Notes under the pieces: generated by a model
Told to the model about the DNA's origin: nothing
What the model saw: the letters and a program-made list of their open reading frames with translations, nothing else
Databases searched by the model: none
Shown: one piece after another, positions 54,710 to 62,357 of the stretch
Position numbering within the stretch: the stretch's first letter is position 1
Layout of the letters: every line of letters starts with the position of its first letter
Source: Candidatus Phyllobacterium onerii
GTDB lineage: Bacteria; Pseudomonadota; Alphaproteobacteria; Rhizobiales; Rhizobiaceae
Length of the DNA stretch: 64,000 nucleotides
Assembly (NCBI RefSeq): GCF_028331445.1
Contig: NZ_JAQMHX010000003.1
Coordinates: 186,001-250,000 of the forward strand
Direction of reading: 5' to 3'
Made by a program: the position numbers and the translations under genes

Positions 54710-55114
54710 ATGTCCAATGCTGCTGAAATCGACCATCACTTGCGCAACGCCTTGATGAGCGTTCTATGCGGCAAGCTACTCGCAGTCCTGAGCTTTGGCC
54801 GTCGCATCGAAAGCATCATCGTCACCGACCATCCCTCATTGAAAACCGCCCCCGTCGATTTTGGGCCGGGCGGCTTTGCGAGCTTGTCGTTCGAAGAGCG
54901 AACTTTTACGGAATTCTGCGGCTATATCGCCGGGGCGCAGGTATCGGGAAACAGCCTGAAGCCGTCCGACTTTCCCGATGCCGAAAGGCAGGCCTTCGCA
55001 CGCGCCGAGAAAATCCTTGCCCGTTTCGGCGATGAAAAAATGGAATTGCTGATCAGAAAACTATGCGGCATGCGCGAGCATGGCACGTATCCCTTGCGGT
55101 CGTTGACGAGTTGA
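54710..55114 (+). CDS. hypothetical protein
   Basis: 134 residues from the ATG at 54710, soluble and mixed alpha/beta. Features are an N-terminal helix (AAEIDHHLRNALMSVLCGKLLAVL), a GPGGFASLSFEERTFTEFCGYIAG block, and the helical tail AERQAFARAEKILARFGDEKMELLIRKLC. I recognise no family. A longer reading starts in the divergent acyltransferase gene and its first 200 residues have no protein-like pattern. The gene stands alone, 195 bp from the acyltransferase start. Confidence 0.6.
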   Translation: MSNAAEIDHHLRNALMSVLCGKLLAVLSFGRRIESIIVTDHPSLKTAPVDFGPGGFASLSFEERTFTEFCGYIAGAQVSGNSLKPSDFPDAERQAFARAEKILARFGDEKMELLIRKLCGMREHGTYPLRSLTS

Positions 55115-55258
55115 AACGATGGCTCGCCATCTGTTCGCGTCCGACAAACGCGGGAGCCCGGAGAAGTCCGTATTTGCTTGGTTTTTCATTGTCAGACGAC
55201 CGTAGCAAGTACCGGTCACTTGTTTGCATAAACCCAAGCGAAATCCTATAATCGAACC

Positions 55259-55420
55259 ATGAAAACGTCATCCTCCATCAGTACACCGAGAATGGTGCTA
55301 TATGCTGCTCTTGCGCTTGCAGCATCCATAGCTTCGGGGCTCACCTTTGCTGCGTGGTTCAACAAGGGCGATTCCATCTTCCTTTCTCTCATCAATGCGG
55401 GATTGGCCTGGTGCATGTAG
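55259..55420 (+). CDS. small membrane protein upstream of sco
   Basis: A 53-residue frame (ATG 55259-55261, TAG 55418-55420). After a Ser/Thr-rich N-terminus (KTSSSISTPRM) comes one hydrophobic helix, VLYAALALAASIASGLTFAAW, and a short tail ending NAGLAWCM. It lies 27 bp upstream of the SCO gene on the same strand. Its membrane character and close spacing suggest a small inner-membrane partner of copper/cytochrome oxidase assembly; that role is inference. Confidence 0.55.
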   Translation: MKTSSSISTPRMVLYAALALAASIASGLTFAAWFNKGDSIFLSLINAGLAWCM

Positions 55421-55447
55421 TGCTTGGCAGTCCCTGAGTAATCATCC

Positions 55448-56038
55448 ATGAACAAACGTCTGCTGCCTTTTTTGATCGTGGCGATTGCGCTTCTTGCCGG
55501 GGCTGCCGGCTGGATCACCTTCCAGTCGTCACGCCAGACGACGACCGGCAATCAGGGGCCGTTCGGCACGTCCTTCCAGCTTACGACGATGAATGGCGAA
55601 CCGATCACGGAGGCGGCATTCCGGCAAAAGCCATCCGCCATATTCTTTGGTTTTACCCATTGCCCGGAAGTCTGCCCGACGACATTGTTCGAGCTTGACG
55701 GCTGGCTCAAGAAACTCGGCACGGAGGGCGCAGACCTAAACGCCTATTTCGTCACGGTGGACCCGGAGCGGGACACTGTCCCCGTGATGAAATCCTATGT
55801 CAGCAATGTGTCTGACCGGATCACGGGCGTGACAGGCGATCCCGACAAGATCGCAGCCATGCTGAAGGGCTATAGCGTCTTTGCGCGCAAGGTTCCCGTC
55901 GAAGGCAGCGACTATACGATGGACCACACCGCCTCGATCTTTCTTCTGGACAGCAAAGGCCGTTTCTTCGGCACCATTGCCTATGGCGAAAATCCTGATA
56001 CGGCTGTCGAGAAACTGAAACGCCTCGCCAAAAGCTAG
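55448..56038 (+). CDS. SCO1/SenC copper chaperone
   Basis: 196 residues. One N-terminal membrane anchor (LLPFLIVAIALLAGAAGWITFQ) is followed by a thioredoxin-like domain with the copper site FFGFTHCPEVCPTTLFEL (CxxxC) and a distant His in DYTMDHTASIFLLDSKGRFFG. SCO proteins deliver copper to, or reduce, the CuA centre of cytochrome c oxidase on the periplasmic side. Order sco-prmA fits rhizobial synteny. Confidence 0.92.
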   Translation: MNKRLLPFLIVAIALLAGAAGWITFQSSRQTTTGNQGPFGTSFQLTTMNGEPITEAAFRQKPSAIFFGFTHCPEVCPTTLFELDGWLKKLGTEGADLNAYFVTVDPERDTVPVMKSYVSNVSDRITGVTGDPDKIAAMLKGYSVFARKVPVEGSDYTMDHTASIFLLDSKGRFFGTIAYGENPDTAVEKLKRLAKS

Positions 56039-56047
56039 ATTTCACGC

Positions 56048-56149
56048 CAGGGCGGACTGCAAACGGCGTTTTTCTGCGCTCCGGTGCTCACGTACCAAAT
56101 GTACGCTGCGCTCTGGTGCTCGACAATCACCGTTTTCGCCTCGCCCTGA
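56048..56149. repeat. intergenic palindromic repeat, family 1, copy C (inverted)
   Basis: Read on the minus strand it holds GTACATTTGGTACGTGAGC and ACCGGAGCGCAGAAAAA, closely matching the core of copy A. The outer arms CAGGGCGGA... and ...TCGCCCTG are complementary. It fills the space between sco and prmA. Confidence 0.78.
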
Positions 56150-56188
56150 GATGAACTCGACACACCCTAAAGCAGAGAACTTTTTTGA

Positions 56189-57073
56189 ATGACCACCCAG
56201 ACCCGCCTTTTCGTTACCGCCGGCAAGATCGAAGCCGAGCGTATCTTCACCATGCTCGAACGTGAATTCGAGGACGATGGTCTGCCGGTCGCCAACGCCG
56301 AAATCGACGAGGATCGTGAAATATTCGAGGTTTCGGTCTATACATTCGAGCCCGACGAAATCGAGACACGCATTCGCGATGTTCTCGGCAGCGACACCTT
56401 CGGCCTTGAATTGAACCGTGAGCAGGTGCCGGACATCGACTGGGTCGCGCATTCGCTGGAAGGGCTGAAGCCGGTGCGCGCGGGACGCTTTTTCGTGCAT
56501 GGCTCGCATGATCGCGACAAACGCCGCATCAATGATCTCGGCATCGAAATCGATGCAGGACAGGCATTCGGTACAGGCCACCACGGCACCACTTCCGGTT
56601 GTCTCGACATGATCAGCCAGGTCATCCGGCGCGAACATCCGCGCAATGCACTTGACCTTGGAACGGGCAGCGCTGTGCTTGCCATCGGCATCGCCAAGCT
56701 TGCGCCCATCCGTATTCTGGCGACGGATATCGACCCGGTCGCAGTCGCGGTGGCGCAGGAGAATGTGGTGAAGAACGGCGTTGCCGCCCGGATACAGACC
56801 GAAACCGCAACGGGCTTTCATCATCCGGCAATGCGCGCCGCCGCGCCTTTCGACCTCATCGTCGCAAACATCCTTGCACGGCCGCTGATGCAACTCGCCC
56901 CTGAAATGTGCAAACACCTCGCTTGGGGTGGTTCGCTCATCCTCTCCGGTATTCTCGAAACGCAACGGGAGAAAGTCCTCGCCGCCTACCGCGTCCAGGG
57001 CCTGTTTCATATGAAGACACTGCGCCGCGAGGGCTGGGTTACCCTGCATTTGAAAGCTAAAGCCGCGTATTAG
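56189..57073 (+). CDS. prmA: ribosomal protein L11 methyltransferase
   Basis: 294 residues. The N-terminal substrate domain contains the [20 protein letters not shown] region. The class I SAM domain has [47 protein letters not shown] and [35 protein letters not shown], as in PrmA. It trimethylates ribosomal protein L11. The last codons (KAKAAY and stop) have a small, altered copy at 59930-59948, where the toxin cassette was duplicated. Confidence 0.93.
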   Translation: MTTQTRLFVTAGKIEAERIFTMLEREFEDDGLPVANAEIDEDREIFEVSVYTFEPDEIETRIRDVLGSDTFGLELNREQVPDIDWVAHSLEGLKPVRAGRFFVHGSHDRDKRRINDLGIEIDAGQAFGTGHHGTTSGCLDMISQVIRREHPRNALDLGTGSAVLAIGIAKLAPIRILATDIDPVAVAVAQENVVKNGVAARIQTETATGFHHPAMRAAAPFDLIVANILARPLMQLAPEMCKHLAWGGSLILSGILETQREKVLAAYRVQGLFHMKTLRREGWVTLHLKAKAAY

Positions 57074-57105
57074 AACCTTTTCGGAGTGGCATTGCCACAT
57101 TCCAA

Positions 57106-57134
57106 TTGACAGTCGCGATCGATTATAGGAATAT
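57106..57134 (+). promoter_or_regulatory. promoter of toxin cassette 1
   Basis: TTGACA at 57106-57111 and GAATAT at 57129-57134 are separated by 17 bp. An AAAGGA ribosome binding site lies 8 bp before the ATG at 57158. The same elements, nearly base for base, precede the second toxin gene (59980-60008), which argues that they are functional. Confidence 0.6.
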
Positions 57135-57157
57135 TTTCTTTTTAAAGGATTTATTTC

Positions 57158-58231
57158 ATGAGAGATTACGAATATGACCTGTCCCAAGTTTACCACCACA
57201 GATTTCGCGTTGAGGAAGCCGCCGCTGAACTGAAAGCGATGCGGCAAGCGCCGCCAAACACCTATCTGCCGAAAGATATCCGGGGAGCAGAACTCGGCTA
57301 CGATTTCTGGCGTAGCAGGCTGCGTATCACGGAGGATATTTTACGAAGGTTTCACCCTGACCAGCCACGCGTACCTGCGGGTAATTCCGATGGCGGGCAA
57401 TGGACCGATGGCGGTGGTGGGTTTGGCTCTGGCCGATCCAGCTCATCTGTCGATCCTATCAAAACCGGCGCGACGGCGGATGCTGCTACCAATAGCCAGC
57501 CTGCCACAACCGCTCCCGCGAAGGGGCCTTCGACCGGTTCCTGGATTGGCGAGGCGATGCGCGCTGTACGCCCACTTGTGCGCAGGATTCCCGGAGTATC
57601 GGCCCTTTCTGAAATCATCGACGGCATGGATTGGACCGATGACATCGACAGCCAGATTCAGGAATACAACCGGCTGGCTACGGAGATTGGACCCGACACC
57701 ACCCTGATACCCGTTATATCGGCGCGCGCCCGTTCCTATTCGCTCGACAAGGATACGACGAAGGTAGCCGTTGGAACTCTGTCACGTGATGAGGTAATAA
57801 AGTACTGTCCGAACTACCTGACAGTGCAGGAACTGCTCAATCAGGCGACCGAGGAGGTCGACGCGGCTTCGAAATTTGATTCAATGGCAAATCGGGGCAC
57901 ACGTATTCACGCTCGGGCCGCGCAGAAAGTCGAGGCAATAGGGAATCCAAATTTGTTGGCGGAAATGTCCCTCCTGAAATCGGCGGCGACGGCCGAGGAT
58001 AGCGTTGCATCGGGCAATAGTAGTGGCCCCTGGGTTAGATACGGCATGAAAGGTACGATACGAATAGACGTGTATGACGGGGCGTCCGAAAAGCTTGTCT
58101 GCGTCTATGATCCGAAGACCGGAGACAACGAAATCACGTTCCCCCGGCTCGACGAAATCGGGGGCATTGTGGCCCGCAACTTTGGCGAGGGCATGCAATT
58201 TTTTGTCGTCGGCATGAGACCATTCGAATGA
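57158..58231 (+). CDS. polymorphic toxin-like protein 1 (PD-(D/E)xK-like C-terminus)
   Basis: 357 residues. Residues 1-106 are a shared N-terminal module ending in PRVPAGNSDGGQWTDGGGG, and differ at only nine positions from the second toxin (60032). The rest is unrelated to it. The C-terminal domain has E269, D304 (GTIRIDVYD) and D318-P-K320 (VYDPKTG), an E...D...DxK order like restriction-endonuclease-fold nucleases; that reading is by eye. There is no signal peptide, so export would need a dedicated secretion system, not seen here. The stop overlaps the next ATG (ATGA). Confidence 0.6.
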   Translation: MRDYEYDLSQVYHHRFRVEEAAAELKAMRQAPPNTYLPKDIRGAELGYDFWRSRLRITEDILRRFHPDQPRVPAGNSDGGQWTDGGGGFGSGRSSSSVDPIKTGATADAATNSQPATTAPAKGPSTGSWIGEAMRAVRPLVRRIPGVSALSEIIDGMDWTDDIDSQIQEYNRLATEIGPDTTLIPVISARARSYSLDKDTTKVAVGTLSRDEVIKYCPNYLTVQELLNQATEEVDAASKFDSMANRGTRIHARAAQKVEAIGNPNLLAEMSLLKSAATAEDSVASGNSSGPWVRYGMKGTIRIDVYDGASEKLVCVYDPKTGDNEITFPRLDEIGGIVARNFGEGMQFFVVGMRPFE

Positions 58232-58926
58232 CGACAATCGCCCACGTCCGCCAGGTCGTCCAACCTCTCCTCCAGCGCCACGCGGACCTGGCGCTAGTCG
58301 GGCGCTATCTCCTTATCACGCCGGTGCATCACTTCACCCGCGGCATCATCATCGACCGTGGCAGCGACCCGAAACGGTTCGTTCCATCGACCAGCGTATC
58401 GTTGATATTCGATGGTTCGACTGTCGAAGGCATGGGCTGGGGAATGCGCCTTGCATATTTTTCGTTCGAGGGATTAGACGATGACCTGGCGAGACAGAGA
58501 AAGGCGGATCCGAAATTCATTCACTGGATGATCGACAACCCACCCAGCCTCGAGCGTCTGGTGAGAGTTATGGACGTTGCGTTGGAGACCCTGCGTTCCA
58601 TCGTAACGCTTGATCAGATGATCGAATTTTGCGCACGGCCCGAGAATAATCTGATGCCGTTAAGCGTCTATCCCTATGCACGACTGCTCATGGCCGTTGC
58701 CACCGGCGATCTCAATGAGGCAATCGAAATCATCGACGCAACGCTGATGAAACCCAGGGAAATTCGGCGGGCCATGGACGTGTTCTACCCTACATTCTAT
58801 CCGGCGCTGGTGGCCCGTGACCGGCAGGAATTGGCGCGAATCCTGCATGAGCTCGAAGCGAAAACGGTCAAAACCCTGAACTACGGCAAAGTCTGGGAAC
58901 CAACGCCCTTTCCGCTGGAGCTATAG
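58228..58926 (+). CDS. candidate immunity protein 1, copy a
   Basis: 232 residues, no signal peptide or membrane helix, mixed alpha/beta then helical. The ATG overlaps the toxin stop by four bases, the strict coupling typical of toxin/immunity pairs. Blocks include VGRYLLITPVHHFTRGIIIDRG, LAYFSFEGLDDDLARQRKADPKFIHWM and the tail YGKVWEPTPFPLEL. I recognise no family. A second gene with the same length starts exactly 817 bp later. The lack of a signal suggests action in the cytoplasm, as expected for neutralising a nuclease. Confidence 0.6.
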   Translation: MTTIAHVRQVVQPLLQRHADLALVGRYLLITPVHHFTRGIIIDRGSDPKRFVPSTSVSLIFDGSTVEGMGWGMRLAYFSFEGLDDDLARQRKADPKFIHWMIDNPPSLERLVRVMDVALETLRSIVTLDQMIEFCARPENNLMPLSVYPYARLLMAVATGDLNEAIEIIDATLMKPREIRRAMDVFYPTFYPALVARDRQELARILHELEAKTVKTLNYGKVWEPTPFPLEL

Positions 58927-59015
58927 GGAACTTGGAGTTGGGTAAAACATACCTGCACAATCATTCTAAACGCCTGTTTCAGCGATGCCAATCGCCCGAG
59001 CCCTCGCGAGCCCGT

Positions 59016-59048
59016 AACTTTGTCATCGGCTTGAGACCGTTCGAATGA
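59016..59048 (+). pseudogene. toxin 1 C-terminal tail remnant, unit 2
   Basis: The bases just before the second immunity gene read NFVIGLRPFE and TGA. Toxin 1 ends RNFGEGMQFFVVGMRPFE, so this is its tail with a 21-bp internal deletion and two substitutions. The stop overlaps the next ATG as in the parent pair. Confidence 0.75.
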
Positions 59049-59743
59049 CGACGATCGCCCAGGTCCGCCAAATCGTCCAACCTCTCCTCCAGCGCCACGC
59101 GGACCTGGCGCTAGTCGGGCGCTATCTCCTTATCACGCCGGTGCATCACTTCACCCGCGGCATTATCATCGACCGTGGCAGTGACCCGAAACTGTTCGTT
59201 CCATTGACCAGCGTGTCGTTGATATTCGATGCTTCCGCCCGACTAGGCATGGGCTGGGGAACGGACCTTGCGTATTTTTCGTTCGAGGGACTAGACGATG
59301 ATCTGGCGAGACAGAGAAAGGCGGACCCGAAATTCATTCACTGGATGATCGACAATCCACCGAGCCTAAAGCATCTGGTAAGAGTTATGGACGTTGCGTT
59401 GGATACCCTGCGTTCCATTGTAACGCTCGATCAAATGATCGCATTTTGCGCGCGGCCCGAAAACAATCCGATGCCGTTAAGCGTCTATCCCTATGCACGA
59501 CTGCTCATGGCCGTTGCCACCGGCGATCTCAATCAGGCAATCGAAATCATCGACGCAACGCTGATGAAACCCATGGAAATTCGGCGGGCCATGGACGCGT
59601 TCTACCCTACATTCTATCCGGCGCTGGTAGCCCATAACCGGCAGGAATTGGCGCGAATCCTGCATGAGCTCGAAGCGAAAACGGTCAAAAACCTGAAATA
59701 CGGCAAAGTATGGGAACCAACGCCGTTTCCGCTGGAGCTATAG
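59045..59743 (+). CDS. candidate immunity protein 1, copy b (orphan)
   Basis: 232 residues, identical to copy a except at 22 positions. Eight of these fall within residues 50-74 (for example R50L, S54L, TVE65-67ARL, MR73-74TD), while the flanks are almost unchanged. This paralogue has no complete toxin in front of it, only a tail remnant. It may protect against a toxin variant carried by other strains, a known role for orphan immunity genes. The frame is intact and the preceding tail remnant keeps the ATGA overlap. Confidence 0.6.
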   Translation: MTTIAQVRQIVQPLLQRHADLALVGRYLLITPVHHFTRGIIIDRGSDPKLFVPLTSVSLIFDASARLGMGWGTDLAYFSFEGLDDDLARQRKADPKFIHWMIDNPPSLKHLVRVMDVALDTLRSIVTLDQMIAFCARPENNPMPLSVYPYARLLMAVATGDLNQAIEIIDATLMKPMEIRRAMDAFYPTFYPALVAHNRQELARILHELEAKTVKNLKYGKVWEPTPFPLEL

Positions 59744-59832
59744 GGAACGTCGAGTTGAGTAAAATATATCTGCACAATCATCCTAGACGCCTGTTTCGGC
59801 GATGCCAATTGCCCGAGCCATCGCAAACGCGC

Positions 59833-59865
59833 AACTTTGTCGTCGGCATGAGGCCGTTCGAATGA
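59833..59865 (+). pseudogene. toxin 1 C-terminal tail remnant, unit 3
   Basis: Reads NFVVGMRPFE and TGA, identical in sequence to the end of toxin 1 apart from the same 21-bp internal deletion as unit 2. It directly precedes the truncated third immunity copy. Confidence 0.75.
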
Positions 59866-59948
59866 CGACAATCGCCCACGTCCGCCAGATCGTCCAGCCG
59901 CTCCTCCAGCGCCACGCGTACTTGGCGCTAGCTAAAGCGTCATACTAG
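59862..59948 (+). pseudogene. truncated third copy of the immunity gene
   Basis: The first 23 codons match immunity copies a and b (MTTIAHVRQIVQPLLQ, then RHAYLALA). The frame then runs into a short sequence, AKASY and TAG, that resembles the last codons of prmA (AKAAY and TAG). It marks the junction between the tandem array and the duplicated promoter/N-terminus of toxin 2. It would give a 28-residue peptide at most. Confidence 0.8.
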
Positions 59949-59979
59949 CGCCTTTCGGGATGGCATTATCAAATTCCAA

Positions 59980-60008
59980 TTGACAGTCTCAATCGATTAT
60001 AGGAATAT
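59980..60008 (+). promoter_or_regulatory. promoter of toxin cassette 2
   Basis: TTGACA (59980-59985), 17 bp, GAATAT (60003-60008), and AAAGGA before the ATG at 60032. It is a near-identical copy of the promoter at 57106-57134, within a duplicated stretch that runs from about 59930 to 60350. Confidence 0.6.
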
Positions 60009-60031
60009 ATTCTTTTTAAAGGATTTATTTC

Positions 60032-61321
60032 ATGAGAGATTACGAACATGACCTGTCCCAAGTTCACCACCATAGATACCGCGTTGAAGAAGCCGCCGCC
60101 GAATTCAAAGCGATGCGGCAGGCGCCGCCCAATTCCTATCTGCCGAAGGATATCCGGGGAGCAGAACTCGGCTACGATTTCTGGCGTAGCAGGCTGCGTA
60201 TCACGGAGGATATTCTACGAAGGTACCACCCCGATCAGCCACGCGTACCGGCGGGAAATTCCGATGGCGGACAATGGACCGATGGAGGTGGAGGATTTGC
60301 CTCTGATCGATCCAGCCCATCTGTCGATCCGATTAAGACCGGCGCTACATCGGCTCGTCCGCGTAGCAACAACGATCTTGTCAAACCCGTATCAGATTCA
60401 GATCAAGGGCAGCGCCGCAATCTTGAATTCAACGAAAGTCAGAAGGCTGAGCTCCGAAGGAAGATCGGCAGCGGAAAAGGAGCGTATGTCGAATCGTACA
60501 AATATCTGCATCAGCAAGTTCAAAATCGTCTGCAAAACCCTGGTTTGAGTGTTGCAGAGCGCAAAGAATTGGAAGCGAAGGAGTTCTGGCTGCGCAAGGC
60601 AGGAGAAATCAATGCCGACGATCCGAACAGTCAGGGCAATTTCTTCATTCGCAGCGTCACAGGAAATGGTTTGCGCTTTGACGACAAACCGGCCGGTCCT
60701 GAGAAGATACAGGGAAATTCCAATCGCATCGGAGCGTTTGTGATGAAGGATGTTTTGGAGACAGGTCAAATGCCGTCCATGCAACGGATCATTGCCAATG
60801 ATGCCCTTTCCGTAACGGACGAAGAAGGAAGGCAGACATTAGGTGGCTGGGGCGGTTCATTCAACTATTGGGATATGCCTTTATCAAGTAAGCCGGGTGA
60901 TACGGTGGGTGACCGTATTTCCAATAATCCCTCGGAGTATGAGAAATTCATTTCGGTGAACGCCAGGGCGCTTGCGGACACTGTTCGCAAATTCCGACTT
61001 GACCGTTACCCGGAAAATTCCGCCGAAGCGATAGTACAAGGACTAAACGCGCAGGTGCCGGCAAAAATCAAATTGCAAATCATCGATCGCGCACTTGATG
61101 GAATCAATGGCGAGCGTGGCGGTTTTGCCGGAGATCCTTATGATATCGATGGCTATCACCCTCGTTTTAACGATGATGACAATGTGGTCGGCTGGTTTTC
61201 ACGGGATAAACGTCTCAAGGAAATCGACGTCACCGACGGCTTAAAAATCAACGAGCTCAATACGCGTTATAACATTCGCCAAAGCAAAGGAGAATTTCAC
61301 CCCTGGCAAAATGCGGATTAG
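60032..61321 (+). CDS. polymorphic toxin-like protein 2 (unknown C-terminal domain)
   Basis: 429 residues. Residues 1-106 are the same N-terminal module as toxin 1. From residue 107 the sequence is unrelated: a charged helical part (FNESQKAELRRKIGSGKGAYVE, LSVAERKELEAKEFWLRKAG) and a C-terminal domain with GGWGGSFNYWDMPLSSKPGD, NNPSEYEKFISVNARALADTV and GDPYDIDGYHPRFNDDDNVVGWF. I recognise no enzyme family. The partner gene downstream has a signal peptide, so the target may lie in the periplasm or membrane. No signal peptide is visible on the toxin itself. Confidence 0.55.
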   Translation: MRDYEHDLSQVHHHRYRVEEAAAEFKAMRQAPPNSYLPKDIRGAELGYDFWRSRLRITEDILRRYHPDQPRVPAGNSDGGQWTDGGGGFASDRSSPSVDPIKTGATSARPRSNNDLVKPVSDSDQGQRRNLEFNESQKAELRRKIGSGKGAYVESYKYLHQQVQNRLQNPGLSVAERKELEAKEFWLRKAGEINADDPNSQGNFFIRSVTGNGLRFDDKPAGPEKIQGNSNRIGAFVMKDVLETGQMPSMQRIIANDALSVTDEEGRQTLGGWGGSFNYWDMPLSSKPGDTVGDRISNNPSEYEKFISVNARALADTVRKFRLDRYPENSAEAIVQGLNAQVPAKIKLQIIDRALDGINGERGGFAGDPYDIDGYHPRFNDDDNVVGWFSRDKRLKEIDVTDGLKINELNTRYNIRQSKGEFHPWQNAD

Positions 61322-61409
61322 AATGAATGTTGACCCAGCTTACGACGAACGTCGCATTGTCTATGTGACGTTTGTCAATCAGAGTGCGGTTCCTGTTCAG
61401 GAGAAGCCA

Positions 61410-62174
61410 ATGCTCAAGACTCTGGCCATCTGCTATGCGCTGATGACATTGTTATTTGGCATAGCTTTTTTTTCAAGCATTGCGATGGCCACGGAAGTCT
61501 ATCCCTGCAAACCGGATATTGATCCAACACCCCCTGGATTTGGCATTCAGGAGTTGGACCCAAGTTATCCAGTTGAATATCGCTTGCAAGGTGGTCAAAT
61601 ATTTCGCATTCCCTATGGTTATGGCTTTCGAGCCAGGGCCGAAGATGTGAATTGCCATCCGGAAACAAGCCGCTTCCGTTTTTCGTTCTGGATGCCGGAT
61701 TTGCGGTCCCCGCAAAAAGACCCACTCGGTTTGGCCGAAAGCAGACCAAGGGAAGACAATCAGGCTGTACCGGGCCAGAACCAATATATCGTTCTGGTGC
61801 GGTTTGTCGAACGGGCAACAGATGCCGATTATGCCGACAGCAAATTACCGTCGCGCTGGTTTCGGAACTGGATTGATCTGTTCGAACAACGTTACGTGCT
61901 CAGACCGGCGCATGATGGCTTGCTACAGATCATTGAAACAGGTCGTTCGTCTCTTTTCGATCCCCCGGTTGTATCGACGCAGTATATCAATTTTGAAGAC
62001 GACAAAGAGGAAATATTTGTCGACTGCGAGGTGGGGGGAAGCTGCCGACTCAACATCTATTACAGCGATCTGCAATTGATTTTGAGGGCGGAGATTCCTG
62101 GTGATGCCTTTCCCCAATGGCGGGCGGTCAAAGACGGCGCCCGCACTTTGCTCGAACGCTGGATGGTGAAGTAG
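61410..62174 (+). CDS. candidate exported immunity protein 2
   Basis: 254 residues from the ATG at 61410, which has AGGAG 7 bp upstream. A canonical signal peptide follows (LAICYALMTLLFGIAFFSSIAMA, cleavage likely before TEVYPC). The mature part has CKPDIDPTPPGFGIQELDPSYPVEYRLQGGQIFRIPYGYGF, further Cys in DVNCHPE and VDCEVGGSC, and a tail ARTLLERWMVK. I recognise no family. It starts 88 bp after the toxin 2 stop. An earlier in-frame ATG at 61311 would place 33 polar residues before the signal and is less likely. Confidence 0.55.
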   Translation: MLKTLAICYALMTLLFGIAFFSSIAMATEVYPCKPDIDPTPPGFGIQELDPSYPVEYRLQGGQIFRIPYGYGFRARAEDVNCHPETSRFRFSFWMPDLRSPQKDPLGLAESRPREDNQAVPGQNQYIVLVRFVERATDADYADSKLPSRWFRNWIDLFEQRYVLRPAHDGLLQIIETGRSSLFDPPVVSTQYINFEDDKEEIFVDCEVGGSCRLNIYYSDLQLILRAEIPGDAFPQWRAVKDGARTLLERWMVK

Positions 62175-62287
62175 CAATCCAATGTTCGTTCAGGACAAGC
62201 ATCTGAACCCCGATTAAATCGGTTGCCAAATGCACTCCTCCATTGCGCGTCTGAAAACGGGAGGCTAGGTTCCGACCCTATCATTGG

Positions 62288-62332
62288 CGCATGATCCTTG
62301 TTCAAAAAATCGCAAAGATTTTTGGGTCGTAC
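62288..62332. repeat. short intergenic palindromic repeat, degenerate
   Basis: GCGCATGATCC and GGGTCGTACGC at the ends are inverted copies with three mismatches, around AAAAATC-GCAAA-GATTTTT (62305-62323). It resembles the ATGATCC...GGATCAT-type palindromes common between rhizobial genes. It precedes pepP. Confidence 0.5.
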
Positions 62333-62357
62333 GCTAAGCAAAGAGGTCCAGATTCCA

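Larger units (their letters stand above)
58228..59948 (+). repeat. tandem array with 817-bp period in the toxin locus
   Basis: Three immunity-gene starts lie at 58228, 59045 and 59862, exactly 817 bp apart. Each full unit holds a 232-codon gene and about 118 bp of spacer ending in a toxin-tail remnant. The third unit breaks after about 70 bp at the junction with a small prmA-end copy. Equal spacing implies duplications by unequal crossing over, with little later indel change. Confidence 0.85.

Noticed and set aside
54107-55114. A 335-residue frame beginning inside the acyltransferase gene
   Set aside because: Only the last 134 residues look like protein; the rest is antisense to a clear gene.
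56042-57247. A 401-residue minus-strand frame opposite prmA
   Set aside because: Antisense shadow of prmA that runs into the toxin promoter; no domain.
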